Below, piece by piece: positions 45,879 to 55,800 of a DNA stretch of 64,000 nt. The stretch comes from Propionibacteriaceae bacterium (lineage in GTDB: Bacteria; Actinomycetota; Actinomycetes; Propionibacteriales; Propionibacteriaceae), in NCBI GenBank assembly GCA_016717345.1, contig JADKFR010000001.1:124001-188000 (forward strand), given 5' to 3'. Position 1 is the stretch's first letter. Each line of letters starts with the position of its first letter. The notes beneath the pieces were generated by a model. That model saw only the letters and a list, made by a program, of their open reading frames with translations, ran no database searches and was not told the origin of the DNA. Both the position numbers and the translations under genes were made by a program.

Positions 45879-45892
45879 TATTCCCCCTTATC
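45879..45892 (-). promoter_or_regulatory. GATAAGGGGG element upstream of hsdR
   Basis: Minus strand reads GATAAGGGGGAATA. A closely related element (51990-52006) precedes the HTH-hsdM operon. It lies in the divergent spacer between hsdR and the HNH gene, about 90 bp from each start. Likely a shared operator or promoter element; see findings. Confidence 0.5.
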
Positions 45893-45973
45893 GGAGGTGC
45901 CCCCGGCCGGATGGGGGTGGGGCGTCGAACAGGTGTGCGAAAAGTGTCAGTGGTGGTTCGTAGGCTGTGGGGT

Positions 45974-47272
45974 ATGGAAGAGCAGCAGGCGCGCGAGACC
46001 CCGTCGCAGGCGCGCGCCCTCGTGCTGGAGGTGCGGGCGGCCTTCGACCAGGAGCACGCGGCCCAGGTCCGGCAGGTGGAGCTGATCGATCAGCTGTGCC
46101 GCGCGTTCTCGGCACTGGACGCCTCCGGGCCCGCGATCCCCGGGCAGGAACGGCTGCTGCCGACCGGCGCGGATGGCACCCCGCTGGTGGCCGAGCACCT
46201 GGCCACCGAACTCGCCCCGCAGCTGCGGGTGTCGATCGAGAGCGCGTGGGCGCTGATCTCGGAAGCGATGAACCTGGTGCATCGCCACCCCCTGCTGTGG
46301 GCGGCCACCCGCGAGGGGCAATTGCGGGTCTGGCAGGCCCGCAGCATCGCCCAGCTCACCGCCTCGGCAGGGCTGTCGCGGGAGGCGGCAAGCTGGGTCG
46401 ATTCCCGGATGGCCCCCGCGTTGGGCCGGCTCGCGTGGGGACGGCTGAGGCGGCGGCTGGCGGGGCTGATCGTGCGCGCCGATTCCGAACTCGCCGCCCA
46501 GAGGGCCGCCAAGGCCCGGGCCGAGCGCTTCGTCCGGATCCGCAACCTCGGCGACGGGACGGCGCTGCTGACCGCGCGGGCCGAGGCGGCGGACGCGCTC
46601 CGGTTCTCCCGGCTGCTCGACCAGCTCGCCGGAGGTTTGTCGTTGGCGGGGAGCACCGACGAGCACGAGGTGCTGCGCGCCGAGGCGCTGGGGGTGCTGG
46701 CCGACCCCGAGGCGGCGGTGGCGCTGCTCGCCGGGCCGGACGGTGAGCCGGGCGGCACCTCGCGCCGGCGGCGGCGCCGGACTGCGGAGCTGGTGGTCCA
46801 CTTCGCGCCCGGGGAAGGCGTGGGTCGGTGCGAGGAGCTGGGCCCGGTGCTGGCCGAACAGGTGCGCGAGTGGGTAGGACACGATCAGGTGGTCGTGCGG
46901 CCGGTGGTCGACCTGGCCGACAACCCGTCGGTGGACGCCTACGAGATCCCCGACGCGATCGCCCGGGTCGTGCGCTGGCGCAACCTCTACGACGTGTTCC
47001 CCTGGTCCGGCCGGACGTCGAGGGGCCTCGACCTCGACCACACCCAGCCCTTCCGGCACGGCCCCGGACGCCCCCGCGGCCAAACCAACCCGGACAACCT
47101 GGGGCCGCTGTCCCGGCGGGCGCATCGGGCCAAGACCCACTCCGGCTGGCAGGTCGCGCAGCCGTTCCCCGGCGTGTTCGAGTGGCGCTCGCCGCTCGGC
47201 TTCCGGTACCGGGTGGACGCCGACGGCAGTCACGAACTGGGTGCCGAGCTCTATTGGCCCCGGGCTGGTTGA
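45974..47272 (+). CDS. HNH endonuclease, 13E12/DUF222 repeat family
   Basis: 432 residues. An N-terminal DUF222-type helical domain (about 1-230, with the HPLLWAATREGQLRVWQAR segment) is followed by an HNH nuclease: LDLDHTQPFRHG, QTNPDNLGPLSRRAHRAKTH. The ATG at 45974 was chosen because no binding site precedes the longer frame; a TAGGCT -10-like hexamer 13 nt upstream fits a leaderless transcript. 13E12 proteins are multicopy in actinobacteria and behave as mobile elements. It lies between hsdR and the hsdS remains, in opposite orientation, as if inserted into the R-M operon. Confidence 0.88.
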   Translation: MEEQQARETPSQARALVLEVRAAFDQEHAAQVRQVELIDQLCRAFSALDASGPAIPGQERLLPTGADGTPLVAEHLATELAPQLRVSIESAWALISEAMNLVHRHPLLWAATREGQLRVWQARSIAQLTASAGLSREAASWVDSRMAPALGRLAWGRLRRRLAGLIVRADSELAAQRAAKARAERFVRIRNLGDGTALLTARAEAADALRFSRLLDQLAGGLSLAGSTDEHEVLRAEALGVLADPEAAVALLAGPDGEPGGTSRRRRRRTAELVVHFAPGEGVGRCEELGPVLAEQVREWVGHDQVVVRPVVDLADNPSVDAYEIPDAIARVVRWRNLYDVFPWSGRTSRGLDLDHTQPFRHGPGRPRGQTNPDNLGPLSRRAHRAKTHSGWQVAQPFPGVFEWRSPLGFRYRVDADGSHELGAELYWPRAG

Positions 47273-47285
47273 GGGGTGCGGGCGG

Positions 47286-48426
47286 TTAGAGCGCTGCCTC
47301 GACCCGGGCTTCGGCGTCGCGGACGGTGAGGCGGCCGGACATGAGGTGGGGCAGGAGGGTGTCGCGGAGGGTGGCGGTGGCGGACTCAATGGTTGCCGCG
47401 GCGCCCTGCACCAAGAACCACCACATGGCGCCGTTGAAGGCCTGGATCACCTGCCAGCCAGGAACGAGCACAGGCTGCCAATGTCGTCGCTGGATGCGGC
47501 GCATCCGTGGTTGCCTTGTCCGAGGCTCGCCGAACGACGTCATCGATGTTTGCAATCCAGCGCCCAAGCAACCAACCAGTCCGCCGCCGAATCTACCAGG
47601 ATGACGCTTGAACAGATGCTTCGTCGATCGGCGACGGCCACCGATGAGCGGTACAGGGTGCTTCCCAGGCGACATCACGTCGACAGCGCTCAAGTTCGCC
47701 ACCGGCGAGCCGTCAATGTGCCCGTTTGCGGTCGAGCCACCGAGCCCGGGGAGTTCGTTCCAGACCGATCACCACCCTCCCAAGTCGGCCGAGCGCATCT
47801 TTGCGGGCGGCCCCAGGAACCCCGCCAACTCGTCCACGCCGTTGCCGGTGAGGCTGGGGAACAACTCCGCGAACCAAAGCGTGGTCGGCCGGTGTGACCC
47901 ACGCGTTCGCGGCGATCTTGTCGTCGAGGGCGCCGAGGACTTCGGCGATGGCGCGCTGGGTGGGGAGGTGGTAGTTCAGTCTTGAAGCGTCTCAAGGCGT
48001 CCCGGGCTAAGGTGCCGCGCGGAAGTTCCCCTGCAGCGACAACCTGATGCCGATAGTCCTGCAAACGGCAAGCGATAGTGCAGAGTATTTCGTATCAACT
48101 CGATCCGGTCGGGTGATCTGCACAAGGCCAATTCGCTGGTTGTGCAAGTACACCCGATCTCCTGGCACCAACGCGGGAGACCCCAACGTATCGGCGGCCT
48201 TGCTCAGATCAGTCATCGTGATGATCAGTTCATCCGGCTTCAACACATAGCCTGATGGGATCTCCCCTGAGAACGTCTTGGCTCGCGCGTCTTGAAAACC
48301 ACCGCCGATCCGGAAGTTGCCGGGTGTGACGACCGTCGGCAATCCGGGGTCCTCCGAAAAGTCCCCGCCCCCAAACGCGTACCCGTGCTTGACTCTCATA
48401 ACCTCGCCGAAGGGGCTGCACGACAC
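47286..48426 (-). pseudogene. hsdS: Degraded type I specificity subunit hsdS
   Basis: HsdS pieces survive in three reading frames. The first target-recognition part (FGEVMRVKHGYAF, LHNQRIGLVQIT) is fused to hsdM and ends at 48007. About 48060 the frame slips to YRHQVVAAG and LARDALRRFKTELPPP; about 47957 it slips again to TQRAIAEVLGALDDKIAAN, the conserved central region. The second recognition domain is unreadable. The C-terminus LRDTLLPHLMSGRLTVRDAE survives in the frame ending at 47286. At least three disruptions, so no full HsdS is made unless sequence errors are responsible. Confidence 0.8.
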
Positions 48427-50010
48427 CCTCCCCAACTGCTCCCGCACCACCGCGTCCAACCGGGCCGACTCGTCCAACGCCGCCAGCAGTTCTCCCGTCA
48501 ACTGCCTGATCTTCTCGTCCAGATCGACCCCGTCGTCCTCCACTGCCGCCGTCCCGACGTAGCGTCCCGGCGTCAAGGCGTAGTCAGCCGCCTTGATCTC
48601 GGCCAGGGTGGCCGACTTGCAGAACCCCGCCTCGTCGACGTACTCGCCGCCCTCGCCCCGCCAGGCCCGGTAGGTGTCGGCGATCTTCGCGATGTCGTCG
48701 TCCGACAGCGCCCGCTCGGCCCGGTCCACCATGAAGCCGAGGTTCCGGGCGTCCAGGAACAACACCTGGCCGCGCCGATCCGTCCGCCACTGCTTGTCCC
48801 GCGCGAACAGCCACAGGCACACCGGAATCCCGGTGGAGCGGAACAGCTGCGTGGGCAGCGCCACCATGGCGCTCACCAGATCGGCCTCGACGATCCGGGC
48901 GCGAATCTGCCCCTCTCCCCCGGAGTTGGTGCTCATCGAGCCGTTCGCCATCACCACCCCGGCCTGTCCCGTCGGGGCGAGCTTGCTCAGGATGTGCTGG
49001 ATCCAGGCGTAGTTGGCGTTGCCGGCCGGCGGCACGCCGAAGCGCCACCTCGCGTCGTCCTCGCGGCGCGCCCAGTCCTTGATGTTGAACGGCGGGTTGG
49101 CGAGCACGTAGTCGGCTTCGAGGCTCGGGTGCAGGTCGCGCGCGAAGGTGTCACCCCAGGAGGGCCCGAGGTTGCCGATCAGGCCATGGATGGCGAGGTT
49201 CATCTTCGCCATCCGCCAGGTGCGTTCCATGTTCTCCTGGCCGTACACGCTCAACTCCGACGGGTTGCGGTGGTGGGCCTCCAGGAACTTCTCGGCCTGC
49301 ACGAACATGCCGCCCGAGCCGCAGCACGGGTCGTAGATCCGTCCGGACTGCGGCTCCAGCATCTCCACCAGCACCCGAACCACGCCCGGCGGGGTGTAGA
49401 ACTCCCCTCCCCGCTTACCCTCGGCGGCGGCGAACTTGCCCAGGAAGTACTCGTACACCTCGCCCAGCAGGTCGCGCGCGCGGGTGGCGCCCTCCCCGGT
49501 GAACCGCGCGGAGTTGAACAGGTCGAGCAACTCCCCCAGCCGGCGCTGGTCGACGCCTTCGCGGTTGTAGATCCGGGGCAGGGTGCCGGCCAGGGCCGGG
49601 TTGGCCTCCATCAGCGCGCCCATCGCCTCGTTCAGCAACTCCCCGACGGTCTGGGTGTCGGTGCCCTTCGCCCGGTCGGCCAGGTACCGCCAGCGGGCGT
49701 TCGGCGGCACCCAGAACACCCCGGCGCCGGAGTACTCGTCGGCGTCCTCCTGGGAGTACTCGACATCCTCTTCGCTGTAACCGCCGTCGGCCTCCAGCTC
49801 GGCGCGGATCTGCTCGCGGCGTTCCTCGAACGAATCGGACACGTACTTGCAGAACACCAGGCCCAGGATCACGTCCTTGTAGTCGGAGGCCTCCAGCGAG
49901 CCGCGCAGCTTGTCAGCGGCCTTCCACAGAGTGTCCTTGAGCTCCTTCATCGTGGTGGGACCCTGCGGGCCGGGCTGGGTGGTGGCCGGGTCAGCCGGAC
50001 GTCGAGCCAT
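48007..50010 (-). CDS. hsdM: Type I methyltransferase HsdM fused to the first part of HsdS
   Basis: 667 residues. HsdM body (about 1-527): N-terminal helical domain (MKELKDTLWKAADKLRG, 21-), SAM motif I IYDPCCGSGGMFVQA near 225, catalytic NPPFN near 305, and the C-terminal helix DEKIRQLTGELLAALDES. It adds N6-methyl to adenine and normally partners HsdS and HsdR. From about residue 529 the frame continues without stop into an HsdS target-recognition segment, where a GTG at 48426 would normally start hsdS. The ATG at 50010 has AAGGAG and overlaps the upstream gene by 20 nt. Confidence 0.9.
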   Translation of the reverse strand: MARRPADPATTQPGPQGPTTMKELKDTLWKAADKLRGSLEASDYKDVILGLVFCKYVSDSFEERREQIRAELEADGGYSEEDVEYSQEDADEYSGAGVFWVPPNARWRYLADRAKGTDTQTVGELLNEAMGALMEANPALAGTLPRIYNREGVDQRRLGELLDLFNSARFTGEGATRARDLLGEVYEYFLGKFAAAEGKRGGEFYTPPGVVRVLVEMLEPQSGRIYDPCCGSGGMFVQAEKFLEAHHRNPSELSVYGQENMERTWRMAKMNLAIHGLIGNLGPSWGDTFARDLHPSLEADYVLANPPFNIKDWARREDDARWRFGVPPAGNANYAWIQHILSKLAPTGQAGVVMANGSMSTNSGGEGQIRARIVEADLVSAMVALPTQLFRSTGIPVCLWLFARDKQWRTDRRGQVLFLDARNLGFMVDRAERALSDDDIAKIADTYRAWRGEGGEYVDEAGFCKSATLAEIKAADYALTPGRYVGTAAVEDDGVDLDEKIRQLTGELLAALDESARLDAVVREQLGRVSCSPFGEVMRVKHGYAFGGGDFSEDPGLPTVVTPGNFRIGGGFQDARAKTFSGEIPSGYVLKPDELIITMTDLSKAADTLGSPALVPGDRVYLHNQRIGLVQITRPDRVDTKYSALSLAVCRTIGIRLSLQGNFRAAP

Positions 50011-51928
50011 GGGTCTCCTTGGTGAGGCTGAGCCGTCGGGATTCGACGGCCGTTGTCAGGTCGAGGGTGAGGGCGTCCAGGGCGCCGAGCTCCGCCACCA
50101 ACCGTGCCCGCTCGCGGGCCAGGTCGGTGAGTGCCGCGCCGAGGTTCGCCCGGTCCGGCTCGGGGAGGGTGGCCACCGTCCAGCTGCGCCAGGCGCTGCC
50201 GGTGGCGGCGTTGATCCGAGCCACGACGGCGGCGGCCAGCAGCGGGGCGTCGGCGTGGAGCCGCAGGATCCGGGCCGGGGAGAGCACCAGCGAGCCGCCC
50301 TCGGCGTCCAGCACGGCCCTGGTCGCGGGGTGGACGGTGAACACGACGTCACCCGGCTCGGTGAGTTCGGCGTCGGTGCGCGCCAACAGGGCGAGCCGGT
50401 CGACCGTCCGGGGGTGGTCGGGAGGGTGGCCCAGGACCGGAACCCGCCCGGATGGCAGGCCCTCGAGGTCGAGCCGGCGGCCGGGCAGCACCCGCACCCA
50501 CCCGCGCTCGATCGCCTGGGCGATGGTCACCGGCTCGGCGGGATGGTCGATCACGTCGAACCGGTAGTCGGCGAGCAGCCCGGCGGGGTCCGCCCGGCGC
50601 AGGTCGACGGCCCAGTCCGCGCCGCTGCGGGGGCGAGCGGTTGGACGGGGCGGCCGAGGCGGCACCAGCGACCCGCTGGCCGAAATCAGGTCCCGGGTCG
50701 GCACGGGGTACAGGTGGGCCCAGGCGCGGCGCCGGGCGCCCGCCGTCCCTTGCCAGGCGGCCAGCAGGTCGTCGGGCAGGCCTGCTGCGGCCTGGGCGAG
50801 GGGGACGCCGCTCAGGTCGGCGACCAGCGTCCGCCGCTCGGCCGGTGGGGTCGGATCGGCGGCGGCCAGCAGCCACAGCGCCGCCGGCTCCCGCGCCTGC
50901 GCCGGACGGAGGCCCGCCGGCAGCCGGACGATCGCCTTGACGTAGCCGTCGCGGAGCAGCTGGTCGCGCCGAGCGAGCGACTCGCCGTCCAGCGGATCGG
51001 TGAGGGTGGCCGCCGGTGCCAGGCACAGCACCACCTGGCGATCATCGAGCTGGAGCGCGATCTCGTCGAGCAGGTCGAGGTGTGCCGCCGGGCCGGCCGC
51101 CGGGTGATCGGCCGCGGGCAGCACCACGAGGTGGGCGACGGGGCCCGTGACCGACCAGTCACCGCTCCCCCGCTCGACGCTGCGGTGGCTGACGTCGGCC
51201 AACAACAGCTGGCGCCGGGTGAGCCGGTGAGCCGGGGTGGTGCCGTCCAGCACCAGCACGGGTGCCTCGATCGCCGTGGCCAACTCCGCGAGCGTGTCGA
51301 CCGCGCAGCCGGTCGGGTCCATCAGCGTGGCCTCGCCGAGGTCGCGGGCCAGTGGCCCGAGCACGGCCAGCAGCAGCCGGCGGGCTTCGGCGGTGAGCGC
51401 GACCTGAGCCAGGGCGCTGTTCGGTTCGCGCAGGCGGGCCTCGACCAGCCGCCGGTGGGCCGACGGCTCGTTCCAGGCCGCGTCCACCAGCTCGTCCGCG
51501 GCCTGGGCCAGGCCGAGCAGGTCGGTGGCCGTGACCAGTTCGCTCATCAGGCAGCGATCGTCGGGGTCCTGGGCGTCGGCGAGGTCGAGCAGGTCGTCGG
51601 CCGTCGCGGCGGCCTCGGCCAGCGCGGTGCCCGTGAGGTGCCGCAGGGTGAGCAGGGCGCTCAGCGCCTCGGCCTCCCGCCGGCCGGTCGGGGCCAGCAG
51701 GGAATGCGCCGCCGCCTCGACCCGGACGTCGGGGTTGTTGCCGCGATGGGTTTCCTCCAGCCAGGCCACCACCTCCTCGCGCAGGAAGAGCTCCTGGCCG
51801 TCCCTCCTCAGGTGGGAGGTGGGGAACGGGTGCGGGGTGGCCCTGGCGCGTCGCCGCCACACCGTCACGACCGGACGCTGGACGCGGGCGAGCCCGGCGA
51901 TGTCACGCATCGTCATCAGCTGGGTCAT
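49991..51928 (-). CDS. HTH protein with degenerate methylase-like and recognition-like regions
   Basis: 645 residues, starting at 51928 (GGAGGG site). N-terminal winged HTH of MerR/excisionase type: MTMRDIAGLARVQRPVVTVW then FLREEVVAWLEE. The middle part resembles HsdM, with a weakened motif I (LMDPTGCAVDTLAEL) and the downstream strands (QVVLCLAPAATLTDPLDGES, VKAIVRLPAGLRP) but no NPPF/NPPY, so methylation is unlikely. The C-terminal ~200 residues look HsdS-like (VTIAQAIERGWVRVLPGRRL). It overlaps hsdM and is cotranscribed. Probable regulator or specificity-related partner of the R-M system; an alternative is a genuine, divergent adenine methylase. Confidence 0.75.
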   Translation of the reverse strand: MTQLMTMRDIAGLARVQRPVVTVWRRRARATPHPFPTSHLRRDGQELFLREEVVAWLEETHRGNNPDVRVEAAAHSLLAPTGRREAEALSALLTLRHLTGTALAEAAATADDLLDLADAQDPDDRCLMSELVTATDLLGLAQAADELVDAAWNEPSAHRRLVEARLREPNSALAQVALTAEARRLLLAVLGPLARDLGEATLMDPTGCAVDTLAELATAIEAPVLVLDGTTPAHRLTRRQLLLADVSHRSVERGSGDWSVTGPVAHLVVLPAADHPAAGPAAHLDLLDEIALQLDDRQVVLCLAPAATLTDPLDGESLARRDQLLRDGYVKAIVRLPAGLRPAQAREPAALWLLAAADPTPPAERRTLVADLSGVPLAQAAAGLPDDLLAAWQGTAGARRRAWAHLYPVPTRDLISASGSLVPPRPPRPTARPRSGADWAVDLRRADPAGLLADYRFDVIDHPAEPVTIAQAIERGWVRVLPGRRLDLEGLPSGRVPVLGHPPDHPRTVDRLALLARTDAELTEPGDVVFTVHPATRAVLDAEGGSLVLSPARILRLHADAPLLAAAVVARINAATGSAWRSWTVATLPEPDRANLGAALTDLARERARLVAELGALDALTLDLTTAVESRRLSLTKETHGSTSG

Positions 51929-51989
51929 GGCCCTCCTCCGCCGTCGCCATTCCATCACGCTGCGCCGACACGCACGACGCAAAGCGGGC

Positions 51990-52006
51990 GATAACCCCCC
52001 TTATCA
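51990..52006 (-). promoter_or_regulatory. GATAA-N6-TTATC palindrome upstream of the HTH-hsdM operon
   Basis: GATAACCCCCCTTATC, a 5-bp inverted repeat around C6, 62-78 bp upstream of the HTH gene start. Shares its CCCCCTTATC core and a downstream CGGCCG with the element before hsdR. Candidate binding site of the HTH protein. Confidence 0.55.
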
Positions 52007-52086
52007 GCGACCCGCGGCCGAACTGTCACCCCTGGCCCGGAGTCTGGAACCACGACCAACCGACTCACGCAGCGAAGGAAGCCGCC

Positions 52087-52866
52087 ATGACCGAACCGCA
52101 GAACCCGTTCCAGCCGGGACAGTTCCCGCCCGCCGCCCCACCGCCGCAACCCGGCCGGCAACTCCCGCCCGCGCCGAACCCGCTGGGACGCCCGCTGCCG
52201 AGTCAACCGCCGGCGGCCCCGCAGGGCTCCGGCAAGCGCCGGAACGTCCTGACCTCCAAGCCGGTGATCGGCGTCGCGGCCCTCGTCGTCGGTCTCGTGG
52301 TGGGCTCGTCGGCCGGAGGCGCCGGCTCCACGGCTGCCACCGTCGCCGGGTCGGTTCCGACGGTCACGGTCACCGCGGGCACTGACCCGTCCGAGGAGCC
52401 CGCCCAGGAGCCCGCCGAAGAGCCCACCGAAGAGGCCACCGAGGAGCCGAGCGACGAGCCGACCGTCCCTGCCGACACCTCCTACAAGTACGGCCAGAAG
52501 GTGAGCTTCAGCTACGAGGACGTGGAGATCAGCGTCCGCGTCGACGCCCCGAAGGCCTCGGCCAACACCTTTGACAAGGACAACCTCGAGGCCAAGCTCA
52601 CCGTCTGCAACAAGGGGTCCACCACCATCGACGAGATGAGCGCCCAAGGCCTGGGGCTCTACGCCGAAGACAAGAGCGACGGCCAGTACGACCTGTACGG
52701 GGCGTACCGGACGCCGGAGTTCCCCGTCTACAGCTACGACAGCTCGAAGCTCAAGCCGGGCAAGTGCCGCACCGGCTGGGTCTCCTTCCAGGACGGCAGC
52801 AAGGCCATCCGGATCGCCACCGAGGTCAGCGACCAGACCTACTCGTGGTCGAAGTCGGGCAACTGA
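52087..52866 (+). CDS. Membrane-anchored DUF4352-like protein
   Basis: 259 residues. Pro-rich cytoplasmic N-terminus (about 1-50), one transmembrane helix (KPVIGVAALVVGLVVGSSAG), a Glu/Pro/Thr repeat linker (about 98-132) and a C-terminal beta domain (about 135-259, VSFSYEDVEISVRVDAP, CNKGSTTIDEM, GKCRTGWVSFQ) like the extracellular DUF4352 immunoglobulin-like fold, with two cysteines likely to pair. AAGGAAG site before the ATG. Extracytoplasmic; function unknown. Divergent from the HTH-hsdM operon and convergent with the activase gene. Confidence 0.8.
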   Translation: MTEPQNPFQPGQFPPAAPPPQPGRQLPPAPNPLGRPLPSQPPAAPQGSGKRRNVLTSKPVIGVAALVVGLVVGSSAGGAGSTAATVAGSVPTVTVTAGTDPSEEPAQEPAEEPTEEATEEPSDEPTVPADTSYKYGQKVSFSYEDVEISVRVDAPKASANTFDKDNLEAKLTVCNKGSTTIDEMSAQGLGLYAEDKSDGQYDLYGAYRTPEFPVYSYDSSKLKPGKCRTGWVSFQDGSKAIRIATEVSDQTYSWSKSGN

Positions 52867-52875
52867 GGCCGCCCG

Positions 52876-55800
52876 TCAGTGGCCGGCCCACCGGGCGTCC
52901 TCCAGCACGTCCACCGGGGACACCGGGTGGCTGGCCACCAACGGGCGGGCCGGGGCCGGCTGGGGAGGTCCGCCCACCGGCGGCTGGCCGACGGCCTCGG
53001 CTGCCTGCTGGTGGCGCTTGTGGGCGGTGGCGACCATGAGCTTGATGCGGTTGAGCTGGTTCGTCTCGGAGGCACCCGGGTCGTAGTCGACCGCCACGAT
53101 GTTGGCCTCCGGATGACGACGCCGGAGCTCGGCGAACATGCCCTTGCCGACCACATGGTTGGGCAGGCACGCGAACGGCTGGGCGCAGATGATGTTGGGC
53201 GCACCCACCTCGATCAGCTCGACCATCTCGGCGGTCAGCAGCCAGCCCTCGCCGGCACGGGTGCCGATCGAGATGATGCCGTCGGCCTTGGCGGCCAGAG
53301 CAGCCATCGACGGGGGGACGTCGAACTTGCCGTCGGTCTGCCGCAGCGCTCGGACGGCCGGCTGCTGGAACTTCTCGATCAGCCACATCGCCAACTTCTT
53401 GACGTGGTGGGAACGACGTCCGATGCCGAGGGTCTCCCACTGGTACTGCGAGGAGTACAGCGGCATCAGGAAGAACTGCAGGATGCCCGGCAGGACGGCC
53501 TCGCAGTCCTCGGCCTCCACGGCGTCCACGACGTGGTTGTTGGCGTCGGGGTGGAACTTCACCAGGATCTCCCCGACGATCCCGACCCGGGGCTTGCGGG
53601 GGATGTCCCGCAACGCCAGCGCGTCGAAGTCGGCGACGATCCGCCGGATCAGCCCGGTGTAGCCGAGGTGTCGTCCCAGCGTCTGGCTGTAGCCGCTGTA
53701 TTGCAGGAACTCCTGACAGACCGTGTCCCACTTCGCGTAGAGCGCCATGGTGGCGCCGGGGCTGGCTTCGTAGGGACGCACCCGCAGGATCAGGGTCTGC
53801 AGGAGGTCACCGAGCACCAGCGCCTGGATGGCCGGGACGGCGAGCGCCGCGTCGAATTTGAAGCCGGGGTTCGACTCGAGCCCCTGGACGCTGATCGCGA
53901 GCACCGGCACCTGCGGGTACCCCGCATCGGCCAGCGCTTTGCGCAGCAGCCCGACATAGTTGGTGGCCCGGCACATCCCGCCGGTCTGGGTGATCGCCAC
54001 CGTGGTGCGGTCGGGGTCGGCCTCACCGGCCCTGATCTTGTTCACCAACTGGCCGACGACCAGGATCGCGGGGAAGCAGGCGTCGTTGTTGACGTACTTC
54101 AGGCCCACCTCGACGTCGTCACTGCTGGCCTTCTCCAGCAGGTGCATGGTGAGGCCGACCTTGCGCATCACCGGCATGATCAGCCGGAAGTGGGTCGGAG
54201 CCATCTGGGGGGCGTAGATGGTGTGGGTGGCCTTGGCCTCGGTGTCGAACAGGCGGCGCTGGCTGAGCGAGCCGAAGGTGCTGACGGTCGCGGATCCGCG
54301 GCGCTCGGCGGCGGCGGCCTTCATCGAGCGAAGTCGGATGGTGGCCGCGCCCAGATTGGACACCTCATCGATCTTCAGCAGCGTGTACCGGTCACCGGCG
54401 GCTTCGAGAATCTCGGCCACCTGGTCGGTGGTGATCGCGTCCACCCCGCAACCGAAGGAGTTCAGCTGCACCAGGTGCAGGTCGGGCTGCCGGGAGACAG
54501 TCGCGGCGGCTTCGTACAACCGGGTGTGGTAAGCCCACTGGTCCCGCACCCGGATCGGCCGGGCGAGCTGGGGTTCGCCGGGCTCGATGATCGCGTCCTC
54601 GGTCAGCACGGCCATCCCGAGGCTGGTGATCAGGCTGGGGATTCCGTGATGGATCTCCGGATCGACGTGATACGGCCGTCCGGCCAGCACGATCCCCTTC
54701 ACGTCATGCTCGGCCAGGTAGGCCAGCGCCCGGCGTCCCTCGGCGCGGATGTCGGCCTTCACCTGGGCGTCCTCGGCGTAGCCGGCCTCGACCGCAGCAG
54801 CGGCCTCCGCCGGCGAGACGTTCCAGTCGGCGAACACCTCGACCAGCCGCTCGGCGAGCTTGGTGGGGTTGTCGAGGTTCAGCAGCGGCGCCAGGTAGCG
54901 CACCCCCGGAGCCCTCAACCCGTCCAGGTTTCGTTCCAGGACCTGCGGGTAGAACGCCACCACCGGGCAGTTGAAGTGGTTGTCCGCGCCGGCCGACTCC
55001 CGGGCCTCCAGCGGGACGCACGGGTAGAAGATCGTCGTGATCCCCCGGGCCAGCAGACTCTCGATGTGGCCGTGGGCGATCTTGGCCGGGTAGCAGGCGT
55101 TCTCGGAGGGAATCGACTCCATCCCCAACTCGAACACCTCGTGGCTGGAGCGACCCGACACCGTCACCCGGAAGCCGAGCCGAGTCAGGATCGTGAACCA
55201 CAACGGGTAGTTCTCGTACATGTTGAGCACCCGCGGGAGGCCGATCTCGCCGCGGAACGCCTTCTCCTCGGTGAGCCGCCGGTAGCCGAACAACCGGCGG
55301 TACTTGAAGTCGAACAGGTTCGGCAGCTCCGACTTCTTAGGGGCCCGTTCCGTGCTGGCACCGCGCTCGCAGCGGTTGCCCGAGACGTGCCGGGTGCCGT
55401 CGCCGAAGCTGGAGATCGTCAGCTGGCAGTGGTTCTGGCACAACCGGCAGGTGTCCAGGGCGGTGTCGACGCGGAACCCGTCCAACTCCTCGATCCCGAG
55501 CGCCTGCGAACGTTCGCCGACCTGCCAGTTGCGCTGCGCGGTGAGCGCCGCCCCGAAGGCGCCCATCAACCCGGCGATGTCCGGACGGACGACCTGCGCG
55601 CCGGTCTGCAACTCGAACGCCCGCAGCACCGCGTCGTTCAGGAACGTGCCGCCCTGGACGACCACCTTCTCGCCGAGCTGGGAGGCGTCCTTGAGCTTGA
55701 TCACCTTGTAGAGCGCGTTCCGGACCACCGAGTAGGACAGCCCGGCGGCGATGTCGCCCACGCTGGCGCCCTCGCGTTGGGCCTGCTTGACCGACGAGTT

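Noticed and set aside
47286..47702. Independent 138-residue gene
   Set aside because: Only its last 30 or so residues resemble anything, and they are the HsdS C-terminus; the rest is disordered remains of hsdS.
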